IMG/VR virus record: IMGVR_UViG_3300020147_000065
Span: 157,109 to 221,108 of that record
Strand: one strand, 5' to 3'
From: a virus
Length of the DNA: 64,000 nucleotides
Part shown: piece by piece, positions 41,603-48,528 of the stretch
Layout of the letters: the number at the start of each line of letters is the position of its first letter
Numbering within the stretch: the stretch's first letter is position 1
The notes under the pieces: generated by a model
What the model was told of the DNA's origin: nothing
Seen by the model: only the letters and a program-made list of their open reading frames with translations
The model's database searches: none
Translations under genes and position numbers: made by a program

Positions 41603-42127
41603 TTATGTCAAGGGTTTTGGTTCCCCTGTCAAAAACTTCTTTGTTTTATGTAAGACTGAGAAATAACGCTCTATCTCAGGTAAATACCATTCCAGCGATT
41701 GATTATTCTGCCAACCGGCCTTTGTAGGGGCCGGTTGTCCTGTGCCGTTGCCAGTGTAAATTGACACGTATAACTTGCCTTGCGGGTCAATATATCTCTG
41801 AGCAAGTTGTAGCACTTCTTCTCTAATGTGTTGTTCTTTGATAACACACAGCACGTTGGATATTGTAACCGTCATTGGCCGGAATGTAAGCGCAAGTTCT
41901 AACGATGCGAGATTCATTTGCTGAGGCACGTTATAAGGGTCATAAGGTAAGTTAATAACCTGACGCTCACGTAACACCGCACTCATTAGTTGATAATACT
42001 TTCCTGCCCCAATATCGAGATTCCACTTCAAAGGAATCCACCCATCTTGTTTATCAATGTAACTGACAATAGCCGGAACATGGTTAATGCTGGTATTGGC
42101 AGATGTGTATTCTTGACCTTCAAACAT
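41603..42127 (-). CDS. SAM-dependent methyltransferase-like protein
   Basis: 174 residues. LDIGAGKYY (motif I, SAM-binding loop), YDPYN (acidic loop end), TISNVLCVI (motif IV region) and GKLYVSIYTGNGTG suggest a class I methyltransferase fold; the substrate is unknown. Promoter TTGACA, operator motif CACCCGTGGAAAG, TAAAAT. Confidence 0.65.
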   Translation of the reverse strand: MFEGQEYTSANTSINHVPAIVSYIDKQDGWIPLKWNLDIGAGKYYQLMSAVLRERQVINLPYDPYNVPQQMNLASLELALTFRPMTVTISNVLCVIKEQHIREEVLQLAQRYIDPQGKLYVSIYTGNGTGQPAPTKAGWQNNQSLEWYLPEIERYFSVLHKTKKFLTGEPKPLT

Positions 42128-42140
42128 GGTATTTATTTTA

Positions 42141-42527
42141 TCACTTTCCACGGGTGCTGTCAAGCTCTATTACTTTCGCTTTTAGTTCATCAACAGCAGT
42201 TCGCCATTTGTGCCCCGGCTTAACTTCATCGGTGACCGGTGTGCATTCATGAGTAGCTGTTTGACCACTCCATGACATACGCCGACCTAAGAATTTAAAT
42301 ACCCGTGGTTTGTCCATCTTTTTAACCTCAACGATAAAGAATTGAGTAGGAAAGTATTCGGGGCCGATTGAACCCGGTAAAGTGCAGCTATGACCTGGAA
42401 CCTTCCAAAGCTCATACTTTCCTTTACGATACACAACTACGGGGTCTACTCCGTAATCAATGCCTATCGTTTCGATCTTTTTCTTATTGTCAAGGTAAGC
42501 CATGCTATACCAGTATCCCTGTGTCAT
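42141..42527 (-). CDS. Protein of unknown function
   Basis: 128 residues, beta-rich. AAAGGA precedes the ATG, which lies just past the stop of the upstream membrane protein gene. Its 3' end contains the promoter of 41603-42127. Confidence 0.6.
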   Translation of the reverse strand: MTQGYWYSMAYLDNKKKIETIGIDYGVDPVVVYRKGKYELWKVPGHSCTLPGSIGPEYFPTQFFIVEVKKMDKPRVFKFLGRRMSWSGQTATHECTPVTDEVKPGHKWRTAVDELKAKVIELDSTRGK

Positions 42528-42528
42528 G

Positions 42529-42693
42529 TTATCCTTTCATCATCAGCGTAGATGCTGTAATCAATACGGCAGCAAACCAGTAGAGGGCATGAGCATAATC
42601 TTTGGCTAACAGATAACCAATGAAGCTGATGGCTTGAAGAAAGGTTATCAGCATAACCATCTTTGGTGCCCATAACGTCATAAATTCTTGCAT
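42529..42693 (-). CDS. Two-helix membrane protein
   Basis: 54 residues: LITFLQAISFIGYLLA and ALYWFAAVLITASTL helices. TAATG overlap with the upstream gene. Confidence 0.6.
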   Translation of the reverse strand: MQEFMTLWAPKMVMLITFLQAISFIGYLLAKDYAHALYWFAAVLITASTLMMKG

Positions 42694-42908
42694 TAGTATT
42701 TCTTCAACTCCTGAACCAAAGAGCCTTTGTCATTTTCAAGGGTGAGAATGAGATTATAACCAATAATTACATCATGAAACTCGATATGTGGAGCAGCCAG
42801 AAGTAAATTGAATACCTGATGTGCAAAAGAACCATCTTCTGTCACAAGAAGGGTAAACACTTCATCACTAATCCACTGCTTTTCAGCTTTTGCTTTGATT
42901 GTGAACAT
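42693..42908 (-). CDS. Small protein of unknown function
   Basis: 71 residues. Leaderless (TTGCTC, 17 bp, TATAAT, six bases); a C-tract precedes the promoter. First gene of a minus-strand operon of four. Confidence 0.6.
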   Translation of the reverse strand: MFTIKAKAEKQWISDEVFTLLVTEDGSFAHQVFNLLLAAPHIEFHDVIIGYNLILTLENDKGSLVQELKKY

Positions 42909-43029
42909 ACATAGATTATACTGAATCGTGTGAGGCAGAGCAAGGGGGGGGGCAGACAAATAACTACGACCAGCCTTTTTGGGGCTGGTCGCGTTGCTCT
43001 ACCATCGAAACGATAGAGGGGTAATATGG

Positions 43030-43108
43030 CACGGGCGGAGGGACTCGAACCCCCGTGTAGAATATTAGTTTTGGAGACTAACGCTGTCGCCGCTGAGCCA
43101 CGCCCGTG
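43030..43108 (-). tRNA. tRNA-Trp (CCA)
   Basis: Acceptor CACGGGC/GCCCGTG, anticodon loop CTCCAAA, T-arm GGGGG-TTCGAGT-CCCTC. Confidence 0.85.
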
Positions 43109-43118
43109 TATAAAGAGA

Positions 43119-43230
43119 TCGGGTACCTTTCGTCGGAGAAGACGGAGGCTATTCGAGTGCCTGTTGTCCCTTCCTCTGGTAAGCCCAGAGGGCGCGGCGG
43201 CTCTCCCCTTCAAGGATTTCTCCTACCCGA
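43119..43230 (-). ncRNA. tRNA-like structured RNA between tRNA-Gly and tRNA-Trp
   Basis: 112 nt. TCGGGTA pairs with TACCCGA at the ends; GGAGAA with TTCTCC next; CCTCTGG with CCAGAGG in the middle; AGGC-ACTCGAATA-GCCT resembles a T-arm. It has no ORF and is not a decodable tRNA. Confidence 0.55.
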
Positions 43231-43237
43231 AATTGGT

Positions 43238-43308
43238 GCAACGAAAGGGAATCGAACCCTTATATCGTGCTTGGCAAGCACGTATCCTAACCGTTGAATG
43301 ACCGTTGC
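43238..43308 (-). tRNA. tRNA-Gly (GCC)
   Basis: Acceptor GCAACGG/TCGTTGC, anticodon arm GTGCT-TGCCA-AGCAC, T-loop TTCGATT. Confidence 0.9.
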
Positions 43309-43380
43309 ATTTGTTCTTCCGTTTCTGCTGACCAGTTTCTTTCGAAACAATCATCGGCTGAGAGCAGTGGCGAGAACTAT

Positions 43381-43451
43381 GCGGCATATCAGAATCGAAC
43401 TGATAACTCAGGCTTGGAAGGCGCGTATTATAACCATTTAACTAATGCCGC
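43381..43451 (-). tRNA. tRNA-Gly (UCC)
   Basis: Acceptor GCGGCAT/ATGCCGC, anticodon loop CTTCCAA, T-loop TTCGATT. A reverse motif copy (CTATCCACGGG) lies just upstream, in the presumed promoter with TATAAA. Confidence 0.9.
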
Positions 43452-43490
43452 AAGTGTGGATTTATACGGCTATCCACGGGCCGTGTTCCC

Positions 43491-43844
43491 TTAAATCGGG
43501 ATTACACACTTGATTTCAATATAATTCTCTGCGGGGCCATTATCTATGGCCCCTTTAAGCTGACTCATCACGTCTGCAAGACCCATTGACATAACGGACG
43601 CGTCATCCAACTTAATGATATTTTGTGGTTTTGCAATACGAGTGTTCCAGAAATCAATATCAATAGGTTTACCGTCATTCTCGATATAATCTGTGTCACC
43701 CATATAACCAGTATAACCACTGGGAGTTTTCTTAGTGATTACTCCTAATCTTAAACCTGCTGAGCGAGATTCAGGCTTAGCGTAAAATACCACGTCTCCG
43801 ACCTCTACAGGACGACCAAGAGCGTCTTTATGCCCGAAAGCCAT
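43491..43844 (-). CDS. Protein of unknown function
   Basis: 117 residues; the start (DALGRPVEVGDVVFYAK) resembles that of 49708 (DATGREISVGSKLMYCI), suggesting a common small beta-barrel. AGGAGG precedes the ATG. Overlaps the upstream gene by 17 bases. Confidence 0.6.
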   Translation of the reverse strand: MAFGHKDALGRPVEVGDVVFYAKPESRSAGLRLGVITKKTPSGYTGYMGDTDYIENDGKPIDIDFWNTRIAKPQNIIKLDDASVMSMGLADVMSQLKGAIDNGPAENYIEIKCVIPI

Positions 43845-44133
43845 TGCGAACCTCCTGAAGTTTATCGAAAATCACACGCGCTACTTCCTGACGTTCGTAA
43901 AAACCCTTATCGTGAAGGTCTGCCTTGATTTCAGCCTTTTGAAATTCACGAAGAAGAACCAGTTCACGAGAATCACACGACGTTGAAGCATTCGGTAACT
44001 TCGAGACATTGATTGGTTCTGGTCTCTCCATACTCATAGTTTCATCGTAGTAATACCGAAACAGAGCTTCAGTATTACGCAGCATCACCAGTTCTTTCAC
44101 ATCAACAATTGTCCACACAATATAATCCTCCAT
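43828..44133 (-). CDS. Helical protein of unknown function
   Basis: 101 residues, helical. It starts immediately after tRNA-Leu (GAG) on the same strand, so it is probably translated from the tRNA transcript after processing. Confidence 0.55.
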   Translation of the reverse strand: MEDYIVWTIVDVKELVMLRNTEALFRYYYDETMSMERPEPINVSKLPNASTSCDSRELVLLREFQKAEIKADLHDKGFYERQEVARVIFDKLQEVRNGFRA

Positions 44134-44217
44134 GTTGATGGCGGGACTCGAACCCGCAAAACTTACCCTCTCAAGATAAGGTGTCTGCCAAATTGCACCA
44201 CATCAACGAACAACTAA
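44134..44217 (-). tRNA. tRNA-Leu (GAG), short variable loop
   Basis: Acceptor GTTGATG/CATCAAC, Leu-like D-arm (GGCAGACACC), anticodon loop TTGAGAG, T-arm GCGGG-TTCGAGT-CCCGC. The variable loop is only about five bases, where bacterial tRNA-Leu normally has a long arm. Confidence 0.75.
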
Positions 44218-44243
44218 TATTTTACACCATTCCGCGGCCCTTG

Positions 44244-44393
44244 TCAAGGTCTACAGAGCACTATTTTTAGGACCATAAATATGGCCACCAGAAAGTTAGC
44301 TCCACCTATCCATTGGGTATCGAATGAGGTATAATAAATTCCGCTGCAAACGTTTAATACGTATAGCACGATACCGAAGCTAATCTTATTCAT
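44244..44393 (-). CDS. Two-helix membrane protein
   Basis: 49 residues: helices at about 5-20 and 31-47. Its 3' end contains the tRNA-Leu promoter (TTGACA to TAAAAT, with a GGCCGCGGAATGG operator variant). Confidence 0.5.
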   Translation of the reverse strand: MNKISFGIVLYVLNVCSGIYYTSFDTQWIGGANFLVAIFMVLKIVLCRP

Positions 44394-44410
44394 GATGTCT
44401 TCTTTCAAGC

Positions 44411-44483
44411 GTGGAGTGAGGGATTCGAACCCCCGACCAAGAACTTAGAAGATTCCTGCTCTATTCCACTGAGCTAACCCCAC
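44411..44483 (-). tRNA. tRNA-Arg (UCU)
   Basis: Acceptor GTGGGGT/ACTCCAC, anticodon loop CTTCTAA, T-arm GGGGG-TTCGAAT-CCCTC. Confidence 0.85.
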
Positions 44484-44487
44484 ATGA

Positions 44488-44560
44488 GAGACGGTAGAGG
44501 CAATCAACCTTAATAGCTAAAAGACATTCGGAAGGGTATGCGCTTTTAAACTACCGTCTC
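44488..44560 (-). ncRNA. Small RNA with 10-bp terminal stem
   Basis: 73 nt. GAGACGGTAG pairs perfectly with CTACCGTCTC; inside, AAAAG and CTTTT (with CAT/ATG) form a second arm. The promoter (TTGACA, 17 bp, TATACT) places the 5' end exactly at the stem. The tRNA-Arg follows four bases later. A Y-RNA-like layout. Confidence 0.6.
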
Positions 44561-44590
44561 ATCTGAGTATACAAACGTAGATGACTGTTG

Positions 44591-44896
44591 TCAAGCTCCC
44601 TGTGGTGCAAGAAAAACTCCATCTGGTGTATGGACAGCGAACGTGCTATGAACTTCCGAAGCAACTAAGGCAACAATAAGAGTGTGATTGCTTAGCTCGA
44701 AGGTTCTTAGGTCTACTAATCCTGTGCCGCTCGAATGCGGTTCGTATTCCCCAAACTGCTTAATAGCTTGCTGCTTCAGCTCTGTCAGTGTGTTATGTAT
44801 CAGCCTTTTGGCGAATAACGGATGACAGCCTCGTGGTAGATGAGGAACCGAACACCAGGGAATTTGATCTACTGTAACCACCGGTAATATTTGCAT
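44591..44896 (-). CDS. Protein of unknown function
   Basis: 101 residues, alpha/beta. Leaderless: TTGACA, CCCCGTGGTTTGC, TATGAT, six bases, ATG. Its 3' end carries the promoter of the small RNA at 44488-44560. Confidence 0.6.
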   Translation of the reverse strand: MQILPVVTVDQIPWCSVPHLPRGCHPLFAKRLIHNTLTELKQQAIKQFGEYEPHSSGTGLVDLRTFELSNHTLIVALVASEVHSTFAVHTPDGVFLAPQGA

Positions 44897-44910
44897 ACTT
44901 CAATCATATC

Positions 44911-44923
44911 GCAAACCACGGGG
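44911..44923 (-). promoter_or_regulatory. Operator-like motif in minus-strand promoter
   Basis: CCCCGTGGTTTGC on the minus strand between TTGACA and TATGAT. Confidence 0.65.
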
Positions 44924-45038
44924 TTTGTCAAGGGTTCTCCAAAACTTTACCAATTAGTCACATGGTTGGGTAATGAGTGTGCAAGTAATGGAGAACAAGT
45001 TGACATTTGCAATCAAATTTGCTATAATCTTTCTATAT

Positions 45039-45108
45039 GCCTCAGTAGTTCAATGGTAGAACGACTCTTTCGTACAGAGTAAACGCGGATTCGATTTCTG
45101 TCTGGGGC
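45039..45108 (+). tRNA. tRNA-Thr (CGU)
   Basis: Acceptor GCCTCAG/CTGGGGC, anticodon arm ACTCT-TTCGTAC-AGAGT. Promoter TTGACA and TATAAT upstream. Confidence 0.85.
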
Positions 45109-45146
45109 TTGGAGGGTACCACTAATGATGATCGCAGAAAGAAACC

Positions 45147-45512
45147 ATGCATCCATCTTTTTTTGAACACTTGCACCCGTTTATCCAGAAACCAGTTGAG
45201 GTTTCTGTAGTAGTGAATGACAAACACATCGCCAGCGGCAAGCGTGGCGATGCCAGTAATTGCCCGTTATGTTTAGCAATAAAAGAACATCTTCTTAGTG
45301 GAGATGCGTTAGTTACTTCTAAACATGTCATGTTTTATGACAGGACGTTTGATCGTTCTGATATAGACATGATTCTGGGTAAAGGTCGAATTGCAATGGT
45401 ATTACTACCACCTGCAATAGCTGAACTAATCAAAGAGTACGAAGAAGGGGAGCACTTTGTCCCATTCAAGATAGAACTCAATTTTCCAGCACAACTCTTG
45501 ACATCTGGCTAA
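45147..45512 (+). CDS. Protein with CPLC motif, unknown function
   Basis: 121 residues. NCPLCLAIKEHL resembles small phage proteins that carry a C-P-x-x-x-A-L motif, function unknown. AAAGAAACC precedes the ATG. The next promoter (TTGACA) is within its last codons. Confidence 0.55.
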   Translation: MHPSFFEHLHPFIQKPVEVSVVVNDKHIASGKRGDASNCPLCLAIKEHLLSGDALVTSKHVMFYDRTFDRSDIDMILGKGRIAMVLLPPAIAELIKEYEEGEHFVPFKIELNFPAQLLTSG

Positions 45513-45545
45513 AGTGTTGCTATAATCAGATTCAGGAGACATAAG

Positions 45546-45884
45546 ATGTCATTTGAATCAAATTGGCGAGAATTTCTCGTAGAACATAAAGAACTTAATT
45601 ACGCAAACGTGCCCACTACCGACGAAGACTATTTTGTTAATAGTCGGGAGCTTCTTCACGAAGACTTGAAACAGATGGAAGACGAAGGTTCTATTGTCTT
45701 TCGCTTCTATCCGCCTCAAGATAAAGGCGCACTTCTGAATTATGATGAAAATCGGAGAATCCCCAGGTATTATGATATGCGTTTTCAGGCTTACGCACAC
45801 TACTTAGGGCAACAAGGAAAGACCTTAAATAAAGCGGAGAGATGGGTTGGGGAAACCCTTCACGTAGAGGTTTCCATAAGATAA
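45546..45884 (+). CDS. Protein of unknown function
   Basis: 112 residues, acidic N-terminal half. CAGGAGA precedes the ATG; TTGACA and TATAAT upstream. Not recognised. Confidence 0.55.
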   Translation: MSFESNWREFLVEHKELNYANVPTTDEDYFVNSRELLHEDLKQMEDEGSIVFRFYPPQDKGALLNYDENRRIPRYYDMRFQAYAHYLGQQGKTLNKAERWVGETLHVEVSIR

Positions 45885-45929
45885 TGAGCCTCGCTAAGTC
45901 CATTTAATATCACTCCTAACTTAAAGATC

Positions 45930-45954
45930 GCCCAGCCCTGCGAGGGGGCTGGGC
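45930..45954. terminator. Bidirectional terminator
   Basis: GCCCAGCC and GGCTGGGC between convergent genes at 45546 and 45962. Confidence 0.7.
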
Positions 45955-45961
45955 TTCTTAT

Positions 45962-46369
45962 TTACTTGTTCTTGCGCTTTGTTTCCACGCCTTTAGGCTT
46001 TCGTCCTTCGGCTACCCATACTTCGGCAGCTTCTTTAGCTTTTTCGAGGTCGTGAAGAACAAAGGTTTTGGAGTTCTTTCCATCAAGTTCAAGGGCAACG
46101 TGGTAGGTGCTGCGTCCAACGCTGATAAAAGCATCTCGCTTATTATCTTCGCAGACGGGCGTATAACCAATCATGGAGCCACTATCTACGACGCGCATAA
46201 CGCAGTCTCGTATTACCTGCACGTCTTTGTCTTTCTTTAGTGATACAGCTTCACTAAGAACACTGACTTCTTTTTGTGCTGCCGCCAACTGTGTGTTACT
46301 AAGGCTTAACGCAGCTTCCAAATGACTTGTTGTTTGGTTCAACAGATTAACTAAGATTTTGTTTTCCAT
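45962..46369 (-). CDS. Coiled-coil protein of unknown function
   Basis: 135 residues. N-terminal helix (LVNLLNQTTSHLEAALSL and on) likely coiled coil; a beta-rich middle; Lys-rich tail (KPKGVETKRKNK). Leaderless (TTGACA, TATAAT). Confidence 0.55.
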   Translation of the reverse strand: MENKILVNLLNQTTSHLEAALSLSNTQLAAAQKEVSVLSEAVSLKKDKDVQVIRDCVMRVVDSGSMIGYTPVCEDNKRDAFISVGRSTYHVALELDGKNSKTFVLHDLEKAKEAAEVWVAEGRKPKGVETKRKNK

Positions 46370-46475
46370 GTAGTAAATTATACTAACTTACGTAGAATAT
46401 GTCAAGTGCGCTACCGCACAAAAATATTTTCTTTGGAACCTTGACAAGTGGTTGGTAGTTCAGTATAATCTATTA

Positions 46476-46560
46476 TGTTCCTCTCCGAGATACGTGGTGT
46501 GCAAGTCAGGACTCTGCGCGGATAGAAGGCTGGGAAGGTGACTGGTCCCAGAAGGAACAT
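46476..46560 (+). ncRNA. Small RNA with 7-bp terminal stem
   Basis: TTGACA (46441-46446), 17 bp, TATAAT (46464-46469); the RNA starts at TGTTCCT, which pairs with AGGAACA (46553-46559). Inside, CTGGGA pairs with TCCCAG. No T-loop. tRNA-Gln starts six bases after it. Confidence 0.6.
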
Positions 46561-46565
46561 CTTTT

Positions 46566-46636
46566 GCCCGGTGGTGCAGTGGTAGTTTCACGTCTGACTC
46601 TGGATCAGAAGACAGAGGTTCGAATCCTCTCTGGGC
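46566..46636 (+). tRNA. tRNA-Gln (CUG)
   Basis: Anticodon arm TCTGA-CTCTGGA-TCAGA, T-arm GAGG-TTCGAAT-CCTC. Position 7-66 is U-U. Confidence 0.85.
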
Positions 46637-46684
46637 AGTAGACTTGACAAACTCCGTCAAGTGTAGTAAGATTAGTATCGTTAT

Positions 46685-46755
46685 TGAGGATTCGCCAAGT
46701 GGTAAGGCATCTGATTTTGGATCAGACATTCGGAGGTTCGAACCCTTCATCCTCA
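46685..46755 (+). tRNA. tRNA-Gln (UUG)
   Basis: Acceptor TGAGGAT/ATCCTCA, anticodon arm TCTGA-TTTTGGA-TCAGA. Own TTGACA promoter just upstream. Confidence 0.85.
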
Positions 46756-46758
46756 ATC

Positions 46759-46816
46759 GGTTTAGTTAGTTGTGCGCTATTGCAGACACAGCGGTAATCA
46801 CTCCGCCGACTAAACC
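46759..46816 (+). ncRNA. Small structured RNA between tRNAs
   Basis: GGTTTAGT pairs with ACTAAACC (8 bp); inside are GTG-CAC and GCGG-CCGC arms. 58 nt, no ORF, bounded by tRNA-Gln and tRNA-Thr. Confidence 0.5.
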
Positions 46817-46820
46817 TAAT

Positions 46821-46891
46821 GCCGGAGAAGCTAAGTGGCAAAGCACCACCTTTGTAACGTGGATTAAGTGGGTTCGATTCCCATCTCCGGC
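46821..46891 (+). tRNA. tRNA-Thr (UGU)
   Basis: Acceptor GCCGGAG/CTCCGGC, anticodon loop TTTGTAA (C-C mismatch at the top of the stem), T-arm GTGGG-TTCGATT-CCCAT. Confidence 0.8.
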
Positions 46892-46962
46892 CCCAATTCC
46901 CGTGGGTAGTAAAGGGTAATGTATGAGAGTATGTTACAAAGGGCTATCCACGGGGTTATAAC

Positions 46963-47056
46963 GGATGGTTGTCCGAGCGGTTTATGGAATGCGTTTGGAA
47001 AACGTATGAGGCATTTCATAGTGTCTCCGCAGGTTCGAATCCTGCACTATCCGCCA
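46963..47056 (+). tRNA. tRNA-Ser (GGA)
   Basis: Class II with long variable arm; acceptor GGATGGT/ACTATCC, anticodon loop TTGGAAA, GCCA encoded. A reverse operator-motif copy (GGCTATCCACGGGG, 46942-46955) lies just upstream. Confidence 0.9.
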
Positions 47057-47057
47057 A

Positions 47058-47110
47058 GAGAAGCTAACAGCATTAAAATGATTCAGCTTATATCAAAAAC
47101 AATGCTTCTC
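47058..47110 (+). ncRNA. YACAGCA element E1
   Basis: GAGAAGC pairs with GCTTCTC, enclosing TAACAGCA and an A-rich stretch. It starts right after the CCA of tRNA-Ser. One of six elements with a terminal stem and an ACAGCA motif (others: 47235, 51198, 59217, 59355, 59543). Confidence 0.5.
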
Positions 47111-47156
47111 GACCTTGACAATTCAATAAAAGTGTAGTAAAATCTACTACATATCT

Positions 47157-47232
47157 GGTGGCGTAGAATAGCGGCTAATTCGCTTGTCTGTCGAACAAGT
47201 TATCGCGGGTTCGAGTCCCGTCGTCACCGCCA
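47157..47232 (+). tRNA. tRNA-Asp (GUC)
   Basis: Acceptor GGTGGCG/CGTCACC, anticodon arm CTTGT-CTGTCGA-ACAAG, GCCA encoded. TTGACA and TAAAAT promoter upstream. Confidence 0.9.
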
Positions 47233-47234
47233 GA

Positions 47235-47383
47235 AGAAGCGCACAGCAATCTGCAAAATAAAGCATTTGTGTGAAAAACAAAACAATGTAGGTTCGAATC
47301 CTACCCTGCCCACCAATTAGTGGCAACTACTATCTTAGTTGTATTCAACTGGGCAGGTAGCTAAACTGGAAAACAACGCTTCT
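47235..47383 (+). ncRNA. Circularly permuted tRNA-like RNA
   Basis: Order along the strand: AGAAGCG (47235-47241), CACAGCA, A-rich region, T-arm GTAGG-TTCGAAT-CCTAC (47288-47304), CCTGCCC-ACCA (47305-47315), 35-base linker, GGGCAGG (47351-47357), D-like segment, CGCTTCT (47377-47383). GGGCAGG pairs perfectly with CCTGCCC, so the 3' half precedes the 5' half. The outer AGAAGCG/CGCTTCT takes the anticodon-stem position. No anticodon can be assigned. Confidence 0.6.
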
Positions 47384-47389
47384 TGTCTT

Positions 47390-47462
47390 CGGGACGTGGG
47401 CCAAAGGTAGGCCGCAACATTTGGGATGTTGACATCGGGCGAGTTCGATTCTCGCCGTCCCG
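47390..47462 (+). tRNA. tRNA-Pro (UGG)
   Basis: Acceptor CGGGACG/CGTCCCG, anticodon arm CAACA-TTTGGGA-TGTTG, T-arm GCGAG-TTCGATT-CTCGC. Confidence 0.9.
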
Positions 47463-47482
47463 ATTTGCAGTAAATTAGACTT

Positions 47483-47554
47483 GTGGTGGCCGAGCGGAAT
47501 GGGACATTTGTAGCATAGCCGTTAACTGCTACTTGTCGTAAGGACATAAACCAC
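47483..47554 (+). ncRNA. tRNA-like small RNA with Ser-type D region
   Basis: GTGGT pairs with ACCAC; it opens with GTGGTGGCCGAGCGG, like the first part of tRNA-Ser, then a long hairpin (GACA, GTAGCA with TGCTAC, TGTC). No T-arm, so not a normal tRNA. Confidence 0.45.
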
Positions 47555-47613
47555 TTCGACTTCCGACGGGAAGCGTTTTTCGAGAATTGGACGGTGTTCC
47601 GCAACTGCATATT

Positions 47614-47696
47614 GTCTCCGTAGTTCAGATGGACAGAACGACAACCTCCTAAGTTGTATGTCGCAGGTTCGAATCCTGCCGGGGTCATTGGAGATT
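47614..47696 (+). tRNA. tRNA-Arg (CCU)
   Basis: Anticodon arm ACAAC-CTCCTAA-GTTGT, T-arm GCAGG-TTCGAAT-CCTGC; acceptor GTCTCCG/CGGGGTC with one U-U mismatch. Confidence 0.85.
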
Positions 47697-47699
47697 ATA

Positions 47700-47963
47700 A
47701 TGTTTGGTGTAGCGAAAGAAAGATTAGTCAATGTCTTAGCTCTATTGCAACATAGTCGTTGCGCCTATGGTTCAAGTGTTAAAGAACCTACTCAGCGATG
47801 CGATTGCAAGTATGTAGCTAAAGACGCCGAAACGCTCGGACGTTTCGGCTCAGAGAGTGGGTCAACCTGTCCTGAGTTGTCTATGGCTTACGCGATCATC
47901 AATTCAATGACTGATCGAGAATACGAAAGATTTTGTAAACGGGCTGGAATTAGCTTGACATAG
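47700..47963 (+). CDS. Protein of unknown function
   Basis: 87 residues with a CDCKYV motif and helical C-terminus. GGAG precedes the ATG; it sits on the tRNA-Arg transcript. Its 3' end includes a TTGACA promoter with operator motif (AGCCCGTGGAAAG) for tRNA-Ala. Confidence 0.55.
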   Translation: MFGVAKERLVNVLALLQHSRCAYGSSVKEPTQRCDCKYVAKDAETLGRFGSESGSTCPELSMAYAIINSMTDREYERFCKRAGISLT

Positions 47964-47994
47964 CCCGTGGAAAGTGATATAATTTAAAGTAATT

Positions 47995-48070
47995 GGGGGC
48001 ACATGTTCCAAGGGGGCGAGGAACCTTTGCAAGGTTCATGTGAAGAGTTCGATTCTCTTTGTCTCCACCA
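47995..48070 (+). tRNA. tRNA-Ala (UGC)
   Basis: Acceptor GGGGGCA/TGTCTCC, anticodon arm GAACC-TTTGCAA-GGTTC, CCA encoded; the D-arm is weak. Confidence 0.8.
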
Positions 48071-48076
48071 ATTCAG

Positions 48077-48178
48077 ATTCGCTGACTGCACTGGCCTGAA
48101 ATATCGGTTATCACGCGAATGAGGTTAAGGTAGGCGCCTATACTTAACGCTAAGGGGTAAGTTAATAAACTCCCTTAC
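48077..48178 (+). ncRNA. Structured spacer RNA
   Basis: ATTCGC pairs with GCGAAT (48077-48082, 48115-48120), then GTTAAG/CTTAAC with TAGGCGCCTA, then AAGGG/CCCTT. Lies between two tRNA-Ala genes. Confidence 0.4.
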
Positions 48179-48182
48179 ATTT

Positions 48183-48252
48183 GGGGCTTTCGTTCAAGGG
48201 GAGGACGGGAGTATGGCATACTCTCAATCTGGGTTCGAGTCCCAGTTGCTCC
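48183..48252 (+). tRNA. tRNA-Ala (GGC)
   Basis: Anticodon loop ATGGCAT, T-arm CTGGG-TTCGAGT-CCCAG; acceptor GGGGCTT/TTGCTCC has two U-U mismatches next to the D-arm. Confidence 0.75.
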
Positions 48253-48257
48253 ATTTT

Positions 48258-48332
48258 GGAAGGCAGGGCAAATGGTCAGCCGTCTTCGTGACAAGAAGAA
48301 TATAGCAGGTTCGATTCCTGTGCCGTCCACCA
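48258..48332 (+). tRNA. tRNA-Val (GAC)
   Basis: Anticodon arm TCTTC-GTGACAA-GAAGA, CCA encoded; acceptor GGAAGGC/GCCGTCC with one A-G mismatch. Confidence 0.85.
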
Positions 48333-48341
48333 ATCCGACCA

Positions 48342-48409
48342 GTGAACTGAATCCCACTTCGGCTGTACAGCGAGGCGTGAAAGGTGGGTAAAGGATAGCC
48401 AAAGTTCAC
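48342..48409 (+). ncRNA. Small RNA with 7-bp terminal stem
   Basis: GTGAACT pairs with AGTTCAC; inside, ATCCCAC pairs in two steps with GTGGG and GGAT. tRNA-sized, no T-loop. Confidence 0.5.
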
Positions 48410-48419
48410 CCTGAATAAA

Positions 48420-48524
48420 ACAGGACAAATTGATACTGAGAGTTCTATACAGGCTTTGAAGCGTGAACGACCCGCACCATCTTAGAAGGTAGGCAATCCT
48501 GTAAAGGTACTATAGAGGCTCTCA
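48420..48524 (+). ncRNA. Structured RNA with possible pseudoknot
   Basis: ACAGGA (48420-48425) pairs with TCCTGT (48497-48502). TGAGAG and CTATA (48437-48449) pair with TATAG and CTCTCA (48511-48524). The two helices cross, so they are a pseudoknot or a switch. Confidence 0.45.
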
Positions 48525-48528
48525 TTAT

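Noticed and set aside
46919-47137. An ORF running through tRNA-Ser
   Set aside because: No Shine-Dalgarno or leaderless promoter; most of it is the tRNA gene.
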